DNA of 14,400 nt, taken from JBEKHI01 sp050012355 (GTDB lineage: Bacteria; Actinomycetota; Actinomycetes; Streptosporangiales; Streptosporangiaceae). The position numbers and the translations under genes were made by a program. The stretch lies in the NCBI GenBank assembly GCA_050012355.1, contig JBEKHI010000205.1, forward strand, positions 1-14,400, in the 5' to 3' direction. A model generated the notes under the pieces. It saw only the letters and a program-made list of their open reading frames with translations. It was not told the DNA's origin and did not search any database. Below, in pieces: positions 1 through 8,492 of this stretch; the stretch's first letter is position 1, and every line of letters starts with the position of its first letter.

Positions 1-137
1 GGCACAACTGGAACCGCCTGGTACGCAAGATGATCTTCGGCACCGAAGTCGTCCGCCCACTGCTGCCAGGCCGGCTTGAGCGTGGGCAGCCGGGCCGCGT
101 GCAGGTGCACGTCGACCAGGGGCATTCCGTCGAGCAT
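1..137 (-). CDS. Amidohydrolase family protein, N-terminal part (runs off the left edge)
   Basis: Reading leftward from an ATG at 137, 45 codons stay open to the window edge and begin MLDGMPLVDVHLHAARLPTL. The VDVHLH segment is the HxH metal-binding motif that opens the TIM barrel of the amidohydrolase superfamily (amidohydrolase-2 / ACMSD-like group), whose members hydrolyse C-N or C-O bonds or decarboxylate aromatic acids. The ligase stop TGA (139-137) shares a base with this ATG, giving TGATG, so the two genes are almost certainly translationally coupled and cotranscribed with the box genes. A second in-frame ATG lies at 125. The role is inferred only from position: it might feed benzoate or a substituted benzoate into the pathway, or act on a Box intermediate. 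The substrate cannot be told from 45 residues. Confidence 0.72.
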   Translation of the reverse strand, partial: MLDGMPLVDVHLHAARLPTLKPAWQQWADDFGAEDHLAYQAVPVV

Positions 138-1639
138 CAGGCTGGCACCTCGGTCAGCGCGCTGGCCGCCAGGGCGCGCAGTTCGACGCGGCGGATCTTG
201 CCGGTGGCGGTCGCCGGGAAGGCGTCGATGAAGATGATCCGGCGCGGGCACTTGAAGGCAGGCAACGCGGCCCGGCAGAACGCGACTAGCTCCTGCTCGG
301 TGACGGTGCTCGATATCACGAACGCGACCGGTTTTTCCAGGTCGTCGGCGTCAGTGGCCGAGACCACCACCGCGGCGGTGACCGCCTCGTGAGCGAGCAG
401 CCGCTCCTCGACCTCGGCGGGCGATACCCAGATGCCGCTCGCCTTGAGCATGTCGTCGGTGCGGCCCAGGCAGGTGTAGCTGCCGTCGGCTTCCTGGACG
501 TAGGTGTCGCCGGTGCGCAGCCACTCCCCCTGGAACACTTGCCGCGAGGCGGCGTAGCGGCTCCAGTATCCGGTGGCCGCCGACTCGCCGCGCACGAACA
601 GCGTGCCCGCGGTGCCGGGTGGCACTTCCTCGCCATCGTCGTTGAGAATGCGCAGCTCATAGCCGGGAACTGGTTCTCCGGTGGTTCCCGGGCGCACCCG
701 GCCGGGACGGTTGGACAGGAAGATGTGCAGCATCTCGGTCATCCCGAGCCCGTCCAGGATGTCCGGCCCGAAGCGCTCCGTCCACCGCGTCTGGAGCGGC
801 GCCGGGAGCCGCTCCCCCGCCGAGGTCGCCAGCCGGACCCCGGCCAGGGAATCGGCGGGGAGTTGCGCGTGCAGCATGTTCGCGAAGAACGTCGGCCCGG
901 CGAAGAACAACGTCGCGCCGAATTGCCGCGCCCGGGCCACTATGACGTCCGGCTTGGACGGGGACGGCTCCAGGATGGACGTCGCGCCGACCGACAACGG
1001 GAACAGCACCGAGTTGCCCAGCCCGTAGGCGAAGAACGCCTTCGCCGCGGATAGGCAGCGGTCTTCTGGCCGGATGCCGAGCACCTGTGCTCCATAGGTC
1101 TCGTATACCACCCGCACCGCGCCATGCCGGTGCATCGCACCCTTCGGTTTTCCGGTGGTACCCGAGGTGTACAGCCAGAACGCCGGTGAGTCCTCGGTCG
1201 TGTCGTAGACGAACTCGTCCCGGTCCCCTTCCGGCAGGCTGTCCAGGATCCCGGTCAGCTCCGGCGCCTGCGCCGCGGCCTGGGCCGCGATCTCTTGGTA
1301 GTCCGGCGAGATCGCCAGCAGCCGGGCGCGGGAGTCTCGCAGCAGGATCGCCAGATCCGGCGCTTTCAGCATGGTGGACACCGGCACCGGCACCGCGCCC
1401 ATCCGCAGCGCCGCCAGGTAGAGGGTGACGAACTCCGGGCTGTCGGCCATGTACATGACCAGCCGCTGCTCGGGTTGCAGGCCTCGCTCCCGCAGGCCTG
1501 ACGCTACCCGGCACACCCGGTCGTGCAACTGCGCGTAGCTAAGCTCACCGCGGACCCCGGTCAATGCCGGGCGGGCTCCGTTGCCTGCCTCAATGTGCCG
1601 GTCGAGCAGGTACCGGCTGGCGTTGAACAGTTCGGTCAT
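137..1639 (-). CDS. bclA: Benzoate-CoA ligase family protein
   Basis: A 500-residue ANL-superfamily acyl-CoA synthetase that would activate benzoate with ATP and CoA to benzoyl-CoA in the cytosol. The AMP-binding P-loop YTSGTTGKPKG is at about residues 157-167. It is followed by the A5-type motif GLGMTEMLHIFLSNRPG, which is characteristic of benzoate-CoA ligases, then the A7/A8 hinge (LRTGD, GRTDDMLKASGIWVSPAEVE). The C-terminal catalytic lysine is in TGKIRR (K481). Length is normal for the family (about 500-530). It starts 12 bases after the boxB stop with only a weak ribosome site, consistent with readthrough from boxB. Its stop overlaps the amidohydrolase start. The neighbouring boxB and boxC make benzoate, or a close analogue such as a halo- or hydroxybenzoate, the likely substrate. 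Ring-substituent specificity is not readable here. Confidence 0.93.
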   Translation of the reverse strand: MTELFNASRYLLDRHIEAGNGARPALTGVRGELSYAQLHDRVCRVASGLRERGLQPEQRLVMYMADSPEFVTLYLAALRMGAVPVPVSTMLKAPDLAILLRDSRARLLAISPDYQEIAAQAAAQAPELTGILDSLPEGDRDEFVYDTTEDSPAFWLYTSGTTGKPKGAMHRHGAVRVVYETYGAQVLGIRPEDRCLSAAKAFFAYGLGNSVLFPLSVGATSILEPSPSKPDVIVARARQFGATLFFAGPTFFANMLHAQLPADSLAGVRLATSAGERLPAPLQTRWTERFGPDILDGLGMTEMLHIFLSNRPGRVRPGTTGEPVPGYELRILNDDGEEVPPGTAGTLFVRGESAATGYWSRYAASRQVFQGEWLRTGDTYVQEADGSYTCLGRTDDMLKASGIWVSPAEVEERLLAHEAVTAAVVVSATDADDLEKPVAFVISSTVTEQELVAFCRAALPAFKCPRRIIFIDAFPATATGKIRRVELRALAASALTEVPA

Positions 1640-1651
1640 GGCACCGTCCGC

Positions 1652-3070
1652 TCAGGAAAGGTGAACGTAGTCGTAGTCGAACGGCTGGCCGTTGATCCCG
1701 TTGCGCGGCGGCGCGATCCAGGACGCGATCTTCCCGCGTTCGTGCACCGGCCGCATCAGGGACCGGACGTGGGTCTTGTCCACGACGGTGGGCAGCCAGT
1801 CGTCGTGGCGCCGCTGCCACTCGTCGCTGCTGATGACGCGGCCGCCGGGGTCGGTTTCGATGCCCGCGAGCGCCCCCACCTTCCGGTTGAACGCCACCGA
1901 CGGCAGCGCCAGCCGGTGGGCGAGGCCCGCTTCGGTCAGGATCTTGTTCCACCGGTTGATCCCCGCCTGGCAGTCGGAGATGTACTCGCGGCGCAGGTCG
2001 GTGTTCAGTCCGACCAGCGCCGACACCTCGGACTGGGCTAGCTGGCCGTCCAGCACCGCGTCCACCAGAATCGAGTCGTCGGTGAGCCGGTGGTCGTCGC
2101 GGCGGCGGTCTTCCATCCAGCGGCCCTTCAGTCCAGCGGTGTAGTAGTTGGCCACGTTGGTGGAGGTCTCGGAGCCGAACAGGTCCAGGGAGACCGAGTA
2201 ATGGAAATTCAAATATTTCTGAATAACGACGAGCGGAATCACCCCGTAGCCCGCGACATCGTCCGTGTCGTTCTCCACCATGACCTGGGCGGTCCGTTCC
2301 ACCACCCGGTCCACGCCGGTAGTGCCGACGAACATGTGGTGGGCCTCTTCCTTGAGCATGAACTCACAGGTCCGGGACAACGGGTCGAAGGCCGACTCCT
2401 TCAGCGTGCCGAGCTGGTACTTGCCGTCTCGGTCGGTGAAGTAGGTGAACATGAAAAACGATAGCCAGTCCGGGGTCTCCTCGTTGAAGGCACCGAGAAT
2501 CCGCGGCGATTCCTCGCTCCCCGAGTTCCGGTGCAGCAGTTCCTCGGCTTCCTCCCGGCCCTCGCGGCCGAAGTAGGCGTGCAGCAGGTACACCATCGCC
2601 CACAGGTGGCGGCCCTCTTCCACGTTCACCTGGAACAGGTTTCGCAGGTCGTAGAGGGACGGCGCGGTCGCTCCGAGGTTGCGCTGCTGCTCCACGCTGG
2701 CCGGTTCGGTGTCACCCTGGATGACGATCAGCCGTCTTAGGTCGGAGCGGTACTCGCCGGGCACCTGCTGCCAGGCGGGCTCGCCCTTGTGCTGGCCGAA
2801 CCCGATCGCCCGGTCCGGCTTGCGCTCGGCGAGGAAGATCCCCCATCGGTAGTCACGCATCGCCACGTGCCCGAAATGCGCCCAGCCCTCGCGGCCGACG
2901 TTCACCGCGGTGCGCAGGTAGACATCTTCGGTCGGGAGGGTGGGGCCCATGGATTCCCACCAGGACAGGAAGTTGGGCTGCCAGGACTCCAGCGCGCGCT
3001 GCAGCCGACGGTCCTCGTGCAGGTCGACGTTGTTCGGGATCTTCTCTGTGTAATCGGCTGTGGTCGTCAT
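1652..3070 (-). CDS. boxB: Benzoyl-CoA 2,3-epoxidase, BoxB (di-iron oxygenase)
   Basis: A 472-residue soluble class I di-iron protein that inserts one oxygen of O2 into benzoyl-CoA to give 2,3-epoxybenzoyl-CoA. Candidate iron ligands are E122 (QGDTEPAS), E152 and H155 (EEGRH), D213 (YFTDRDGKY), and E242 and H245 (EEAHH). These match, with a constant offset of two, the ligand set I recall for Azoarcus BoxB (E120, E150, H153, D211, E240, H243). Full length and complete, second gene of the leftward operon, 22 bases after the boxC stop. BoxB normally takes electrons from the NADPH-dependent iron-sulfur flavoprotein BoxA. No boxA is in the window, so it must lie further left, elsewhere on the chromosome, or be replaced by another reductase. 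No strong Shine-Dalgarno sequence precedes the ATG, again suggesting coupling. Confidence 0.95.
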   Translation of the reverse strand: MTTTADYTEKIPNNVDLHEDRRLQRALESWQPNFLSWWESMGPTLPTEDVYLRTAVNVGREGWAHFGHVAMRDYRWGIFLAERKPDRAIGFGQHKGEPAWQQVPGEYRSDLRRLIVIQGDTEPASVEQQRNLGATAPSLYDLRNLFQVNVEEGRHLWAMVYLLHAYFGREGREEAEELLHRNSGSEESPRILGAFNEETPDWLSFFMFTYFTDRDGKYQLGTLKESAFDPLSRTCEFMLKEEAHHMFVGTTGVDRVVERTAQVMVENDTDDVAGYGVIPLVVIQKYLNFHYSVSLDLFGSETSTNVANYYTAGLKGRWMEDRRRDDHRLTDDSILVDAVLDGQLAQSEVSALVGLNTDLRREYISDCQAGINRWNKILTEAGLAHRLALPSVAFNRKVGALAGIETDPGGRVISSDEWQRRHDDWLPTVVDKTHVRSLMRPVHERGKIASWIAPPRNGINGQPFDYDYVHLS

Positions 3071-3092
3071 CGCTCACACTCGCTTGGCGTCA

Positions 3093-4787
<1,695 letters not shown>

Positions 4788-4801
4788 CGCCACCGCCCTT
4801 G

Positions 4802-4817
4802 GTCTGGCCCGTGGCTC
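4802..4817 (+). repeat. Left arm of a 16-bp perfect inverted repeat
   Basis: GTCTGGCCCGTGGCTC here is the exact reverse complement of 4901-4916. Read toward boxC it is GAGCCACGGGCCAGAC, immediately followed by the boxC ribosome site. Matching stops at both ends of the 16 bases. Confidence 0.85.
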
Positions 4818-4820
4818 AAT

Positions 4821-4848
4821 ACACTACATCCGAGTTATGATTCGTCAA
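4821..4848 (-). promoter_or_regulatory. Candidate box operon promoter
   Basis: On the minus strand TTGACG (4848-4843) is followed after 16 bases by TAGTGT (4826-4821), which fits the actinobacterial TAnnnT -10 pattern. Transcription would start near the left inverted-repeat arm (4817-4802), so a protein bound there would block initiation or early elongation. Pattern match only. Confidence 0.4.
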
Positions 4849-4900
4849 TAGTTCGTAGAATTTTGCGGTGATAAATTTCCCGGTCCGGCCCGCCGCTGAC

Positions 4901-4916
4901 GAGCCACGGGCCAGAC
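4901..4916 (+). repeat. Right arm of a 16-bp perfect inverted repeat
   Basis: GAGCCACGGGCCAGAC, the exact reverse complement of 4802-4817, with 83 bases between the arms. It ends 9 bases before the GTG at 4926, so each arm stands in the same orientation relative to the gene it precedes. This fits a pair of operator sites or a shared 5'-leader element better than a terminator. Confidence 0.85.
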
Positions 4917-4925
4917 GATTGACGG

Positions 4926-6272
4926 GTGGACCGCCAGTTAGTTACTCTCGCAAGCACTATGCGGGGTGTCTGGCTGAAATGGTTGAGCATAGCGGTGCTG
5001 GTGCTTGCCGCGGCTGGCTTGGCGGTGGCGTGGTTCACCGTTGATCATCTGGTGTTCACGATCATCTTCTGCTGCGTGTTCCTCACGGCCCTGCTGCTCT
5101 TGGCCACCCGGGACACCTACCGTCAGACGAGCACGGAGAACCTGATGGCTCGCGGCATCACGCCGGAGTCGGTCCGCGCGGTGAATTCGATCGACTCCGG
5201 GCTGGTCCGGGAGATGACCTTTATATCTCCGCGCTCCGCCACCCGGTGGATATCCGGCCGCCGGCCGCCGCTAGCCTCTCCAGCCCGGGCCTCAGCGCCT
5301 CCTCGAAGCACAGGGACCCCACGTACTATGCCGAACCGCCAGCAAGGCCGAGGTCGCCGAGGAAACGAACTACTGCAGCCCGATGCCACGATTACCCTCG
5401 CCGCTGAGCGGCGGGCAGCTGGTATCGATGACCTGTTCATAACACTGGACAAGGAACTGGTCGGGCTGGTCCCGGTGAAGAAGAAGGTCGAGGAGATCGG
5501 CTCGCTGCTGCTCGTCGACCGGGCGCGGCAGCGGTTCGGGCTCTCCGCCTCCCGGCCCAACCTGCACATGTGCTTCACAGGTGCGCCCGGGACCGGGAAG
5601 ACCACGGTCGCGCTGATGATGGCCGATCTGCTCCACCGGCTCGGCTACCTGGAAAAGGGTCACCTCGTGCACGCGATGCGCGACGACCTGGTGGGCGAGT
5701 ACATCGGTCACACTGCCCCGAAGACCAAGCAGGTCCTCGATCGCGCCATGGGCGGAGTGCTGTTCATCGACGAGGCGTACACGCTGTTCCGCGCCGAAGA
5801 CTCCAAGGACTACGGCCAGGAGTGCATCGACATTCTGCTGCAGGTAATGGAGAACGACCGGGACAAGCTCGTGGTGATCCTGGCCGGCTACCAGGACCGG
5901 ATGGACCGCTTTTTCGATTCCAACCCGGGTATGAGCTCGCGGATAGCCCATCATCTGGACTTCCCGCAGTACGACCTGGACGAGTTGCTGGCAATCGGGC
6001 AGCTGATGCTGAACCAGACCTCCTACTACATATCGGAGGATGCGGGAGCGGCGTTGCGGGACTACCTGTCGACCCGCATGAACCAGCCGCGGTTCGCCAA
6101 TGCGCGCAGCGTCCGTAATGAGCTAGATCGCGCCCGGCTCAAGCACGCTTACCGGCTCGCCGCCGACCCGGAGCAAATCCGCACCAAAGACGACCTGATG
6201 CGGCTTGAGGGCACGGACATCTCGCCGAGCCACGCCACCGTGACCGGCCCGGACCCCGACGGCTTTCTGTAA
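4926..6272 (+). CDS. CbbX-like AAA+ ATPase with N-terminal membrane anchor
   Basis: A 448-residue protein. Residues about 19-37 and 42-60 are two hydrophobic helices (probable membrane hairpin). Residues about 99-154 are a low-complexity linker, and from about 155 on it is a CbbX/CfxQ-type AAA+ ATPase. Walker A is GAPGTGKT (219-226) and Walker B is VLFIDEAY (D282, E283). The pore-loop segment GEYIGHTAPKTK, sensor-1 region VVILAGYQDRMDRFF, arginine-finger segment NPGMSSRIAHH and sensor-2 helix ANARSVRNELDRAR are all intact. CbbX proteins remodel inhibited red-type RuBisCO, but no RuBisCO gene is here and the membrane helices are unusual for CbbX, so the client is unknown. Codon composition suggests that the linker was read in two other frames in an ancestor (see findings). 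The start is uncertain: GTG 4926 or ATG 4959, neither with a good ribosome site. It is divergent from the box operon and ends just before a terminator. Confidence 0.85.
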   Translation: MDRQLVTLASTMRGVWLKWLSIAVLVLAAAGLAVAWFTVDHLVFTIIFCCVFLTALLLLATRDTYRQTSTENLMARGITPESVRAVNSIDSGLVREMTFISPRSATRWISGRRPPLASPARASAPPRSTGTPRTMPNRQQGRGRRGNELLQPDATITLAAERRAAGIDDLFITLDKELVGLVPVKKKVEEIGSLLLVDRARQRFGLSASRPNLHMCFTGAPGTGKTTVALMMADLLHRLGYLEKGHLVHAMRDDLVGEYIGHTAPKTKQVLDRAMGGVLFIDEAYTLFRAEDSKDYGQECIDILLQVMENDRDKLVVILAGYQDRMDRFFDSNPGMSSRIAHHLDFPQYDLDELLAIGQLMLNQTSYYISEDAGAALRDYLSTRMNQPRFANARSVRNELDRARLKHAYRLAADPEQIRTKDDLMRLEGTDISPSHATVTGPDPDGFL

Positions 6273-6312
6273 CCCCCGCGCCCTGCGGTACCCCGGGCCC
6301 CGAGGCACCCCG

Positions 6313-6339
6313 ACGCCAGCGATGTCCCATCGCTGGCGT
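6313..6339 (+). terminator. Hairpin terminator after the AAA+ gene
   Basis: A perfect 12-bp stem (ACGCCAGCGATG at 6313-6324 pairing with 6328-6339) closes a 3-base loop and is followed by TATTT. It lies 40 bases after the stop codon, as expected for intrinsic termination of the rightward AAA+ transcript. The T-tract is short. Confidence 0.75.
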
Positions 6340-6346
6340 TATTTGG

Positions 6347-6414
6347 CTATCGATGGCCCATCGCTGGGGTAACTGAGCACTCGATAGTGGGAACACCAGC
6401 CTCGTGAGTCCCAC
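6347..6414. repeat. Two further small inverted repeats and a second copy of the CATCGCTGG motif
   Basis: CTATCGA (6347-6353) pairs with TCGATAG (6381-6387), enclosing a second GGCCCATCGCTGG. GTGGGA (6387-6392) pairs with TCCCAC (6409-6414). The rest of 6273-6533 shows no gene that I can support. A TTGACG at 6456-6461 lacks a convincing -10. Confidence 0.45.
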
Positions 6415-6533
6415 CTGTCCCGGCGGGGATGCCGACCGCCTATTGGACTAGCCATTTGACGGATACGGGGATGGGCCGACCGGGATCACACTCGACGGTG
6501 AACAGCTATCGAGACGCAGCTATGGAGAACACC

Positions 6534-6950
6534 ATGAACGAGGAAATGATCCAGGCCCTGGCGATAGCGACCCGGATCGCCTTTGCGACGATCACCAGTC
6601 CCGGACAGGCGGCCTTGCGGGCTTGCGTGGATCAGGCCTGCGACATCCCGGCCGGATTCCGCTGGGAACGCAAGGCAACCGCGCACGCCGAGTTCTTCAC
6701 CACCCTGGCCGACGTCGCTGGCGACCTATGCGTGACACCAGTGCTTAACCACGCCGCCGGGTTCGCCCACGACCTCATGATCTCCGCCGGGCGCGCCGCC
6801 GACAGCATCATCATCAACTCCCGCCGGCGGATGCTCGCTCAGCTACGGGCCGGGAACGCCGACGAGGCCGCGCTGGAGATGGAGAAACACCTCAGGATCC
6901 TGAGCTTCATGTGCCGCGTGACCACCAGCCCCACGCGAGCGTCGGCCTGA
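6534..6950 (+). CDS. FCD-domain protein (GntR-family ligand-binding domain without the DNA-binding domain)
   Basis: About 138 residues, nearly all helical. The segments HAEFFTTLADVAGD and SRRRMLAQLRAGNADEAALE followed by MEKHL match the C-terminal FCD (FadR C-terminal) effector-binding domain of GntR regulators, which is an all-helical bundle that binds small acids, often with a metal. The winged-helix N-terminus of about 70 residues is missing, and no HTH is readable upstream in any frame. The frame is open back to 6429, but ATG 6534 has GGAGA (6524-6528) five bases before it, so I chose it; ATG 6522 is possible. Two positions that are usually histidine ligands look substituted (FF in HAEFF, S in the last helix), so metal binding may be lost. 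It lies upstream of the nucleoside operon on the same strand and may be a relic of that operon's regulator or a stand-alone effector-binding protein. Family call moderately sure; function unknown. Confidence 0.7.
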   Translation: MNEEMIQALAIATRIAFATITSPGQAALRACVDQACDIPAGFRWERKATAHAEFFTTLADVAGDLCVTPVLNHAAGFAHDLMISAGRAADSIIINSRRRMLAQLRAGNADEAALEMEKHLRILSFMCRVTTSPTRASA

Positions 6951-7094
6951 CAAGGCTTCCGCCGGGTGACACTAATCACAGAATTTACCGCGCAAGCACA
7001 GCTTTATACCGAAATTTTAGACGGAAGGAAACTGCTGTGCCCGCAGGGTATCAAGCCGCACGTGCACGGCTCGGGAGACAGTGAGGTCCTCGTC
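6951..7094 (+). promoter_or_regulatory. Leader/promoter region of the nucleoside salvage operon
   Basis: A non-coding stretch whose left half is A/T-rich compared with the flanking genes. TTTACC (6984-6989) and TATACC (7005-7010) could form a weak promoter, but the spacer is only 15 bases. The frame of the permease is open through here from a GTG at 6966, but its codon third positions are A/T-rich until about 7090, unlike the gene itself. I checked by eye for TPP, purine and preQ1 riboswitch cores and saw none. Confidence 0.4.
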
Positions 7095-8492
7095 ATGGTG
7101 CAGATCAGAGGCCAAAGGGGCGAACAGGGAGGCTCTCCGACCATCGGCCGGAGAGTGGGCGGCGAAATCGAGACGGTGGGCGTGGCCCCGGTCCCCGAGA
7201 ACCAGCGGATACAGAAGCCAACCTCGATGTTCATCGTGTGGCTGATGGCGTCCGCCTCGGCCACCACTCCCCTGATCGGGCTGCTGCTCTACAAGTACGG
7301 GCTGACGGACATGATCATCGCGATCGTGGCGTCGTGGCTGATCGCCTTCATCCCGGCGGGCTTGTTCTCCGAAATGGGCCGGGAGGTGCCGCTGACGGCG
7401 CTGGTGGTCGCGAGGAAGACCTTCGGCTGGGACGGCTCGCTACTCTTCTCGGTGCTGTTCTCGCTGGTGAACCTGGGCTGGTTCGGACTCAACACCGAGG
7501 TCGGCGCCGAGATCCTGGCCGCGATCACGCACTCCTCGGTGTACATCTGGGATGTGGTCGTCGGCGGTATCCAGATCGTCCTGGTGGTGTTCGGCTACAA
7601 GTGGCTGGAGCGGTTCTACCGGTACACCGTGGTGATACTGATCGCCGCCTACGTGGCGCTGATCATCTACCTGTGCACCCACTTCACCCTGCACTACCCG
7701 CACCAGACCGAGCAGATGAACTGGGGCACGGCGTTCACCACGGTGCTGACCTTCTCGATCCTGGCCTGGACCTACAAGCTCTCCACCACCTCGCGGTTCT
7801 CCGTCCCGTCGTCGAAGACCGGCGGGACCAAGGCGTCCTACTTCCTCGCTCCCTCGGTCGGGATCATGCTCGCCGTCCTGGTGTTCGGGATCGTCGGCGC
7901 CTACTCCAACGAGGCCACCGGGAGCTGGAACATCGCGCTGCTCGGCGCGAGCATCAGCGGGTGGGGCTTCGTGGCCGCGATCGGCGCCGCGCTGGCGGTC
8001 ATCCACACCAACGCGATGAACCTTTACCCCTCCACCGTCGACCTGCTGGTCGCGCTGAACAACGTCCACAAGCCGACCCGCTGGGAGCAGCCGCTGGCCA
8101 CGATCGGGCTCGGCGTGCTCGGCACCGTGCTGGCCATAGCCGGGATCCTGGACCACGTCCAGACGCTGATCACCGACGCCGGGGACATCATCATCCCGTT
8201 CACGTTCGTCATGCTGGTGGACTGGCTGTACGTGCAGCGGCGCCGCACCCCCGCGTCGGCGTTCTTCCAGAAGCCGCGCGGGCTGTCCGACCGGGTCGTG
8301 CCCAGCGCGATCGTCGCGGTGGCCATCGGGTTCGTCCTCGGCTTCTGGGGTGACAAGTTCCTGCCCGGCTTCTTCTACAACACCCTGCCGCTACCGGTGG
8401 TGGCGGGCGTGGTCGCGGCCATCTTGTACGGCCTGGCCGCGACCTTCTGGCCCCCGCCGCAGGCCGTGTCGCCGCAGCAAGGGGCGGCGTGA
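7095..8492 (+). CDS. NCS1-family cytosine/purine-type permease
   Basis: A polytopic inner-membrane transporter of about 465 residues with roughly 12 hydrophobic segments, the usual NCS1 (purine-cytosine permease) size. The N-terminal cytosolic stretch IETVGVAPVPENQR directly before the first membrane helix is typical of NCS1 proteins. FGLNTEVGAEILAA lies in the discontinuous-helix region that lines the substrate site. NCS1 members use Na+ or H+ gradients to import nucleobases, nucleosides, allantoin or hydantoins. ATG 7095 was chosen because GAGG (7083-7086) precedes it by 8 bases and family homology starts there; an in-frame GTG at 6966 would add 43 unconvincing residues. The stop overlaps the next gene as TGATG. 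The downstream mutase, deoC and deoA suggest a pyrimidine base or nucleoside as cargo; that is inference. Confidence 0.86.
   Translation: MVQIRGQRGEQGGSPTIGRRVGGEIETVGVAPVPENQRIQKPTSMFIVWLMASASATTPLIGLLLYKYGLTDMIIAIVASWLIAFIPAGLFSEMGREVPLTALVVARKTFGWDGSLLFSVLFSLVNLGWFGLNTEVGAEILAAITHSSVYIWDVVVGGIQIVLVVFGYKWLERFYRYTVVILIAAYVALIIYLCTHFTLHYPHQTEQMNWGTAFTTVLTFSILAWTYKLSTTSRFSVPSSKTGGTKASYFLAPSVGIMLAVLVFGIVGAYSNEATGSWNIALLGASISGWGFVAAIGAALAVIHTNAMNLYPSTVDLLVALNNVHKPTRWEQPLATIGLGVLGTVLAIAGILDHVQTLITDAGDIIIPFTFVMLVDWLYVQRRRTPASAFFQKPRGLSDRVVPSAIVAVAIGFVLGFWGDKFLPGFFYNTLPLPVVAGVVAAILYGLAATFWPPPQAVSPQQGAA

Larger units (their letters stand above)
4794..4925. promoter_or_regulatory. Divergent intergenic control region between boxC and the AAA+ gene
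   Basis: About 130 bases, distinctly richer in A/T than the flanking genes, separating two divergent transcription units. The centre holds candidate promoters in both directions. At each end is one arm of a perfect 16-bp inverted repeat. Benzoate-pathway operons are usually substrate-controlled; no regulator gene for this one is seen nearby. The assignment as a control region is inferred from layout and composition. Confidence 0.65.

Noticed and set aside
389..1054. Long plus-strand open frame opposite the ligase gene
   Set aside because: It is the antisense shadow of a clear benzoate-CoA ligase; the peptide is Arg/Gly/Pro-rich with no domain, as is usual for opposite frames in GC-rich DNA.
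657..1514. Minus-strand 285-codon frame overlapping the ligase in another phase
   Set aside because: Low-complexity Ala/Gly/Arg/Pro peptide lying fully inside the ligase coding sequence, with no family motifs.
4802..4916. Miniature transposable element with 16-bp terminal repeats
   Set aside because: No target-site duplication at 4801/4917, and the arms sit precisely upstream of two starts, so a regulatory reading is preferred. Not fully excluded.
5570..6118. 182-codon plus-strand frame within the ATPase domain, as possible further frameshift evidence
   Set aside because: The AAA+ motifs run uninterrupted in the main frame across this whole stretch; the other frame is Arg/Gly-rich noise.
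4926..6272. True RuBisCO activase cbbX
   Set aside because: No RuBisCO or Calvin-cycle genes in the window, and the two N-terminal membrane helices are not typical of CbbX; kept as CbbX-like only.
6951..7094. Possible riboswitch before the permease
   Set aside because: No TPP, purine or preQ1 core was visible by eye, and the stretch lacks a clear set of paired helices; a covariance-model search would be needed to say more.
7238..8353. 371-codon plus-strand frame inside the permease region
   Set aside because: It is the permease read one base off; Arg/His/Gly/Asp-rich with no hydrophobic segments, while the permease frame gives a coherent NCS1 protein.
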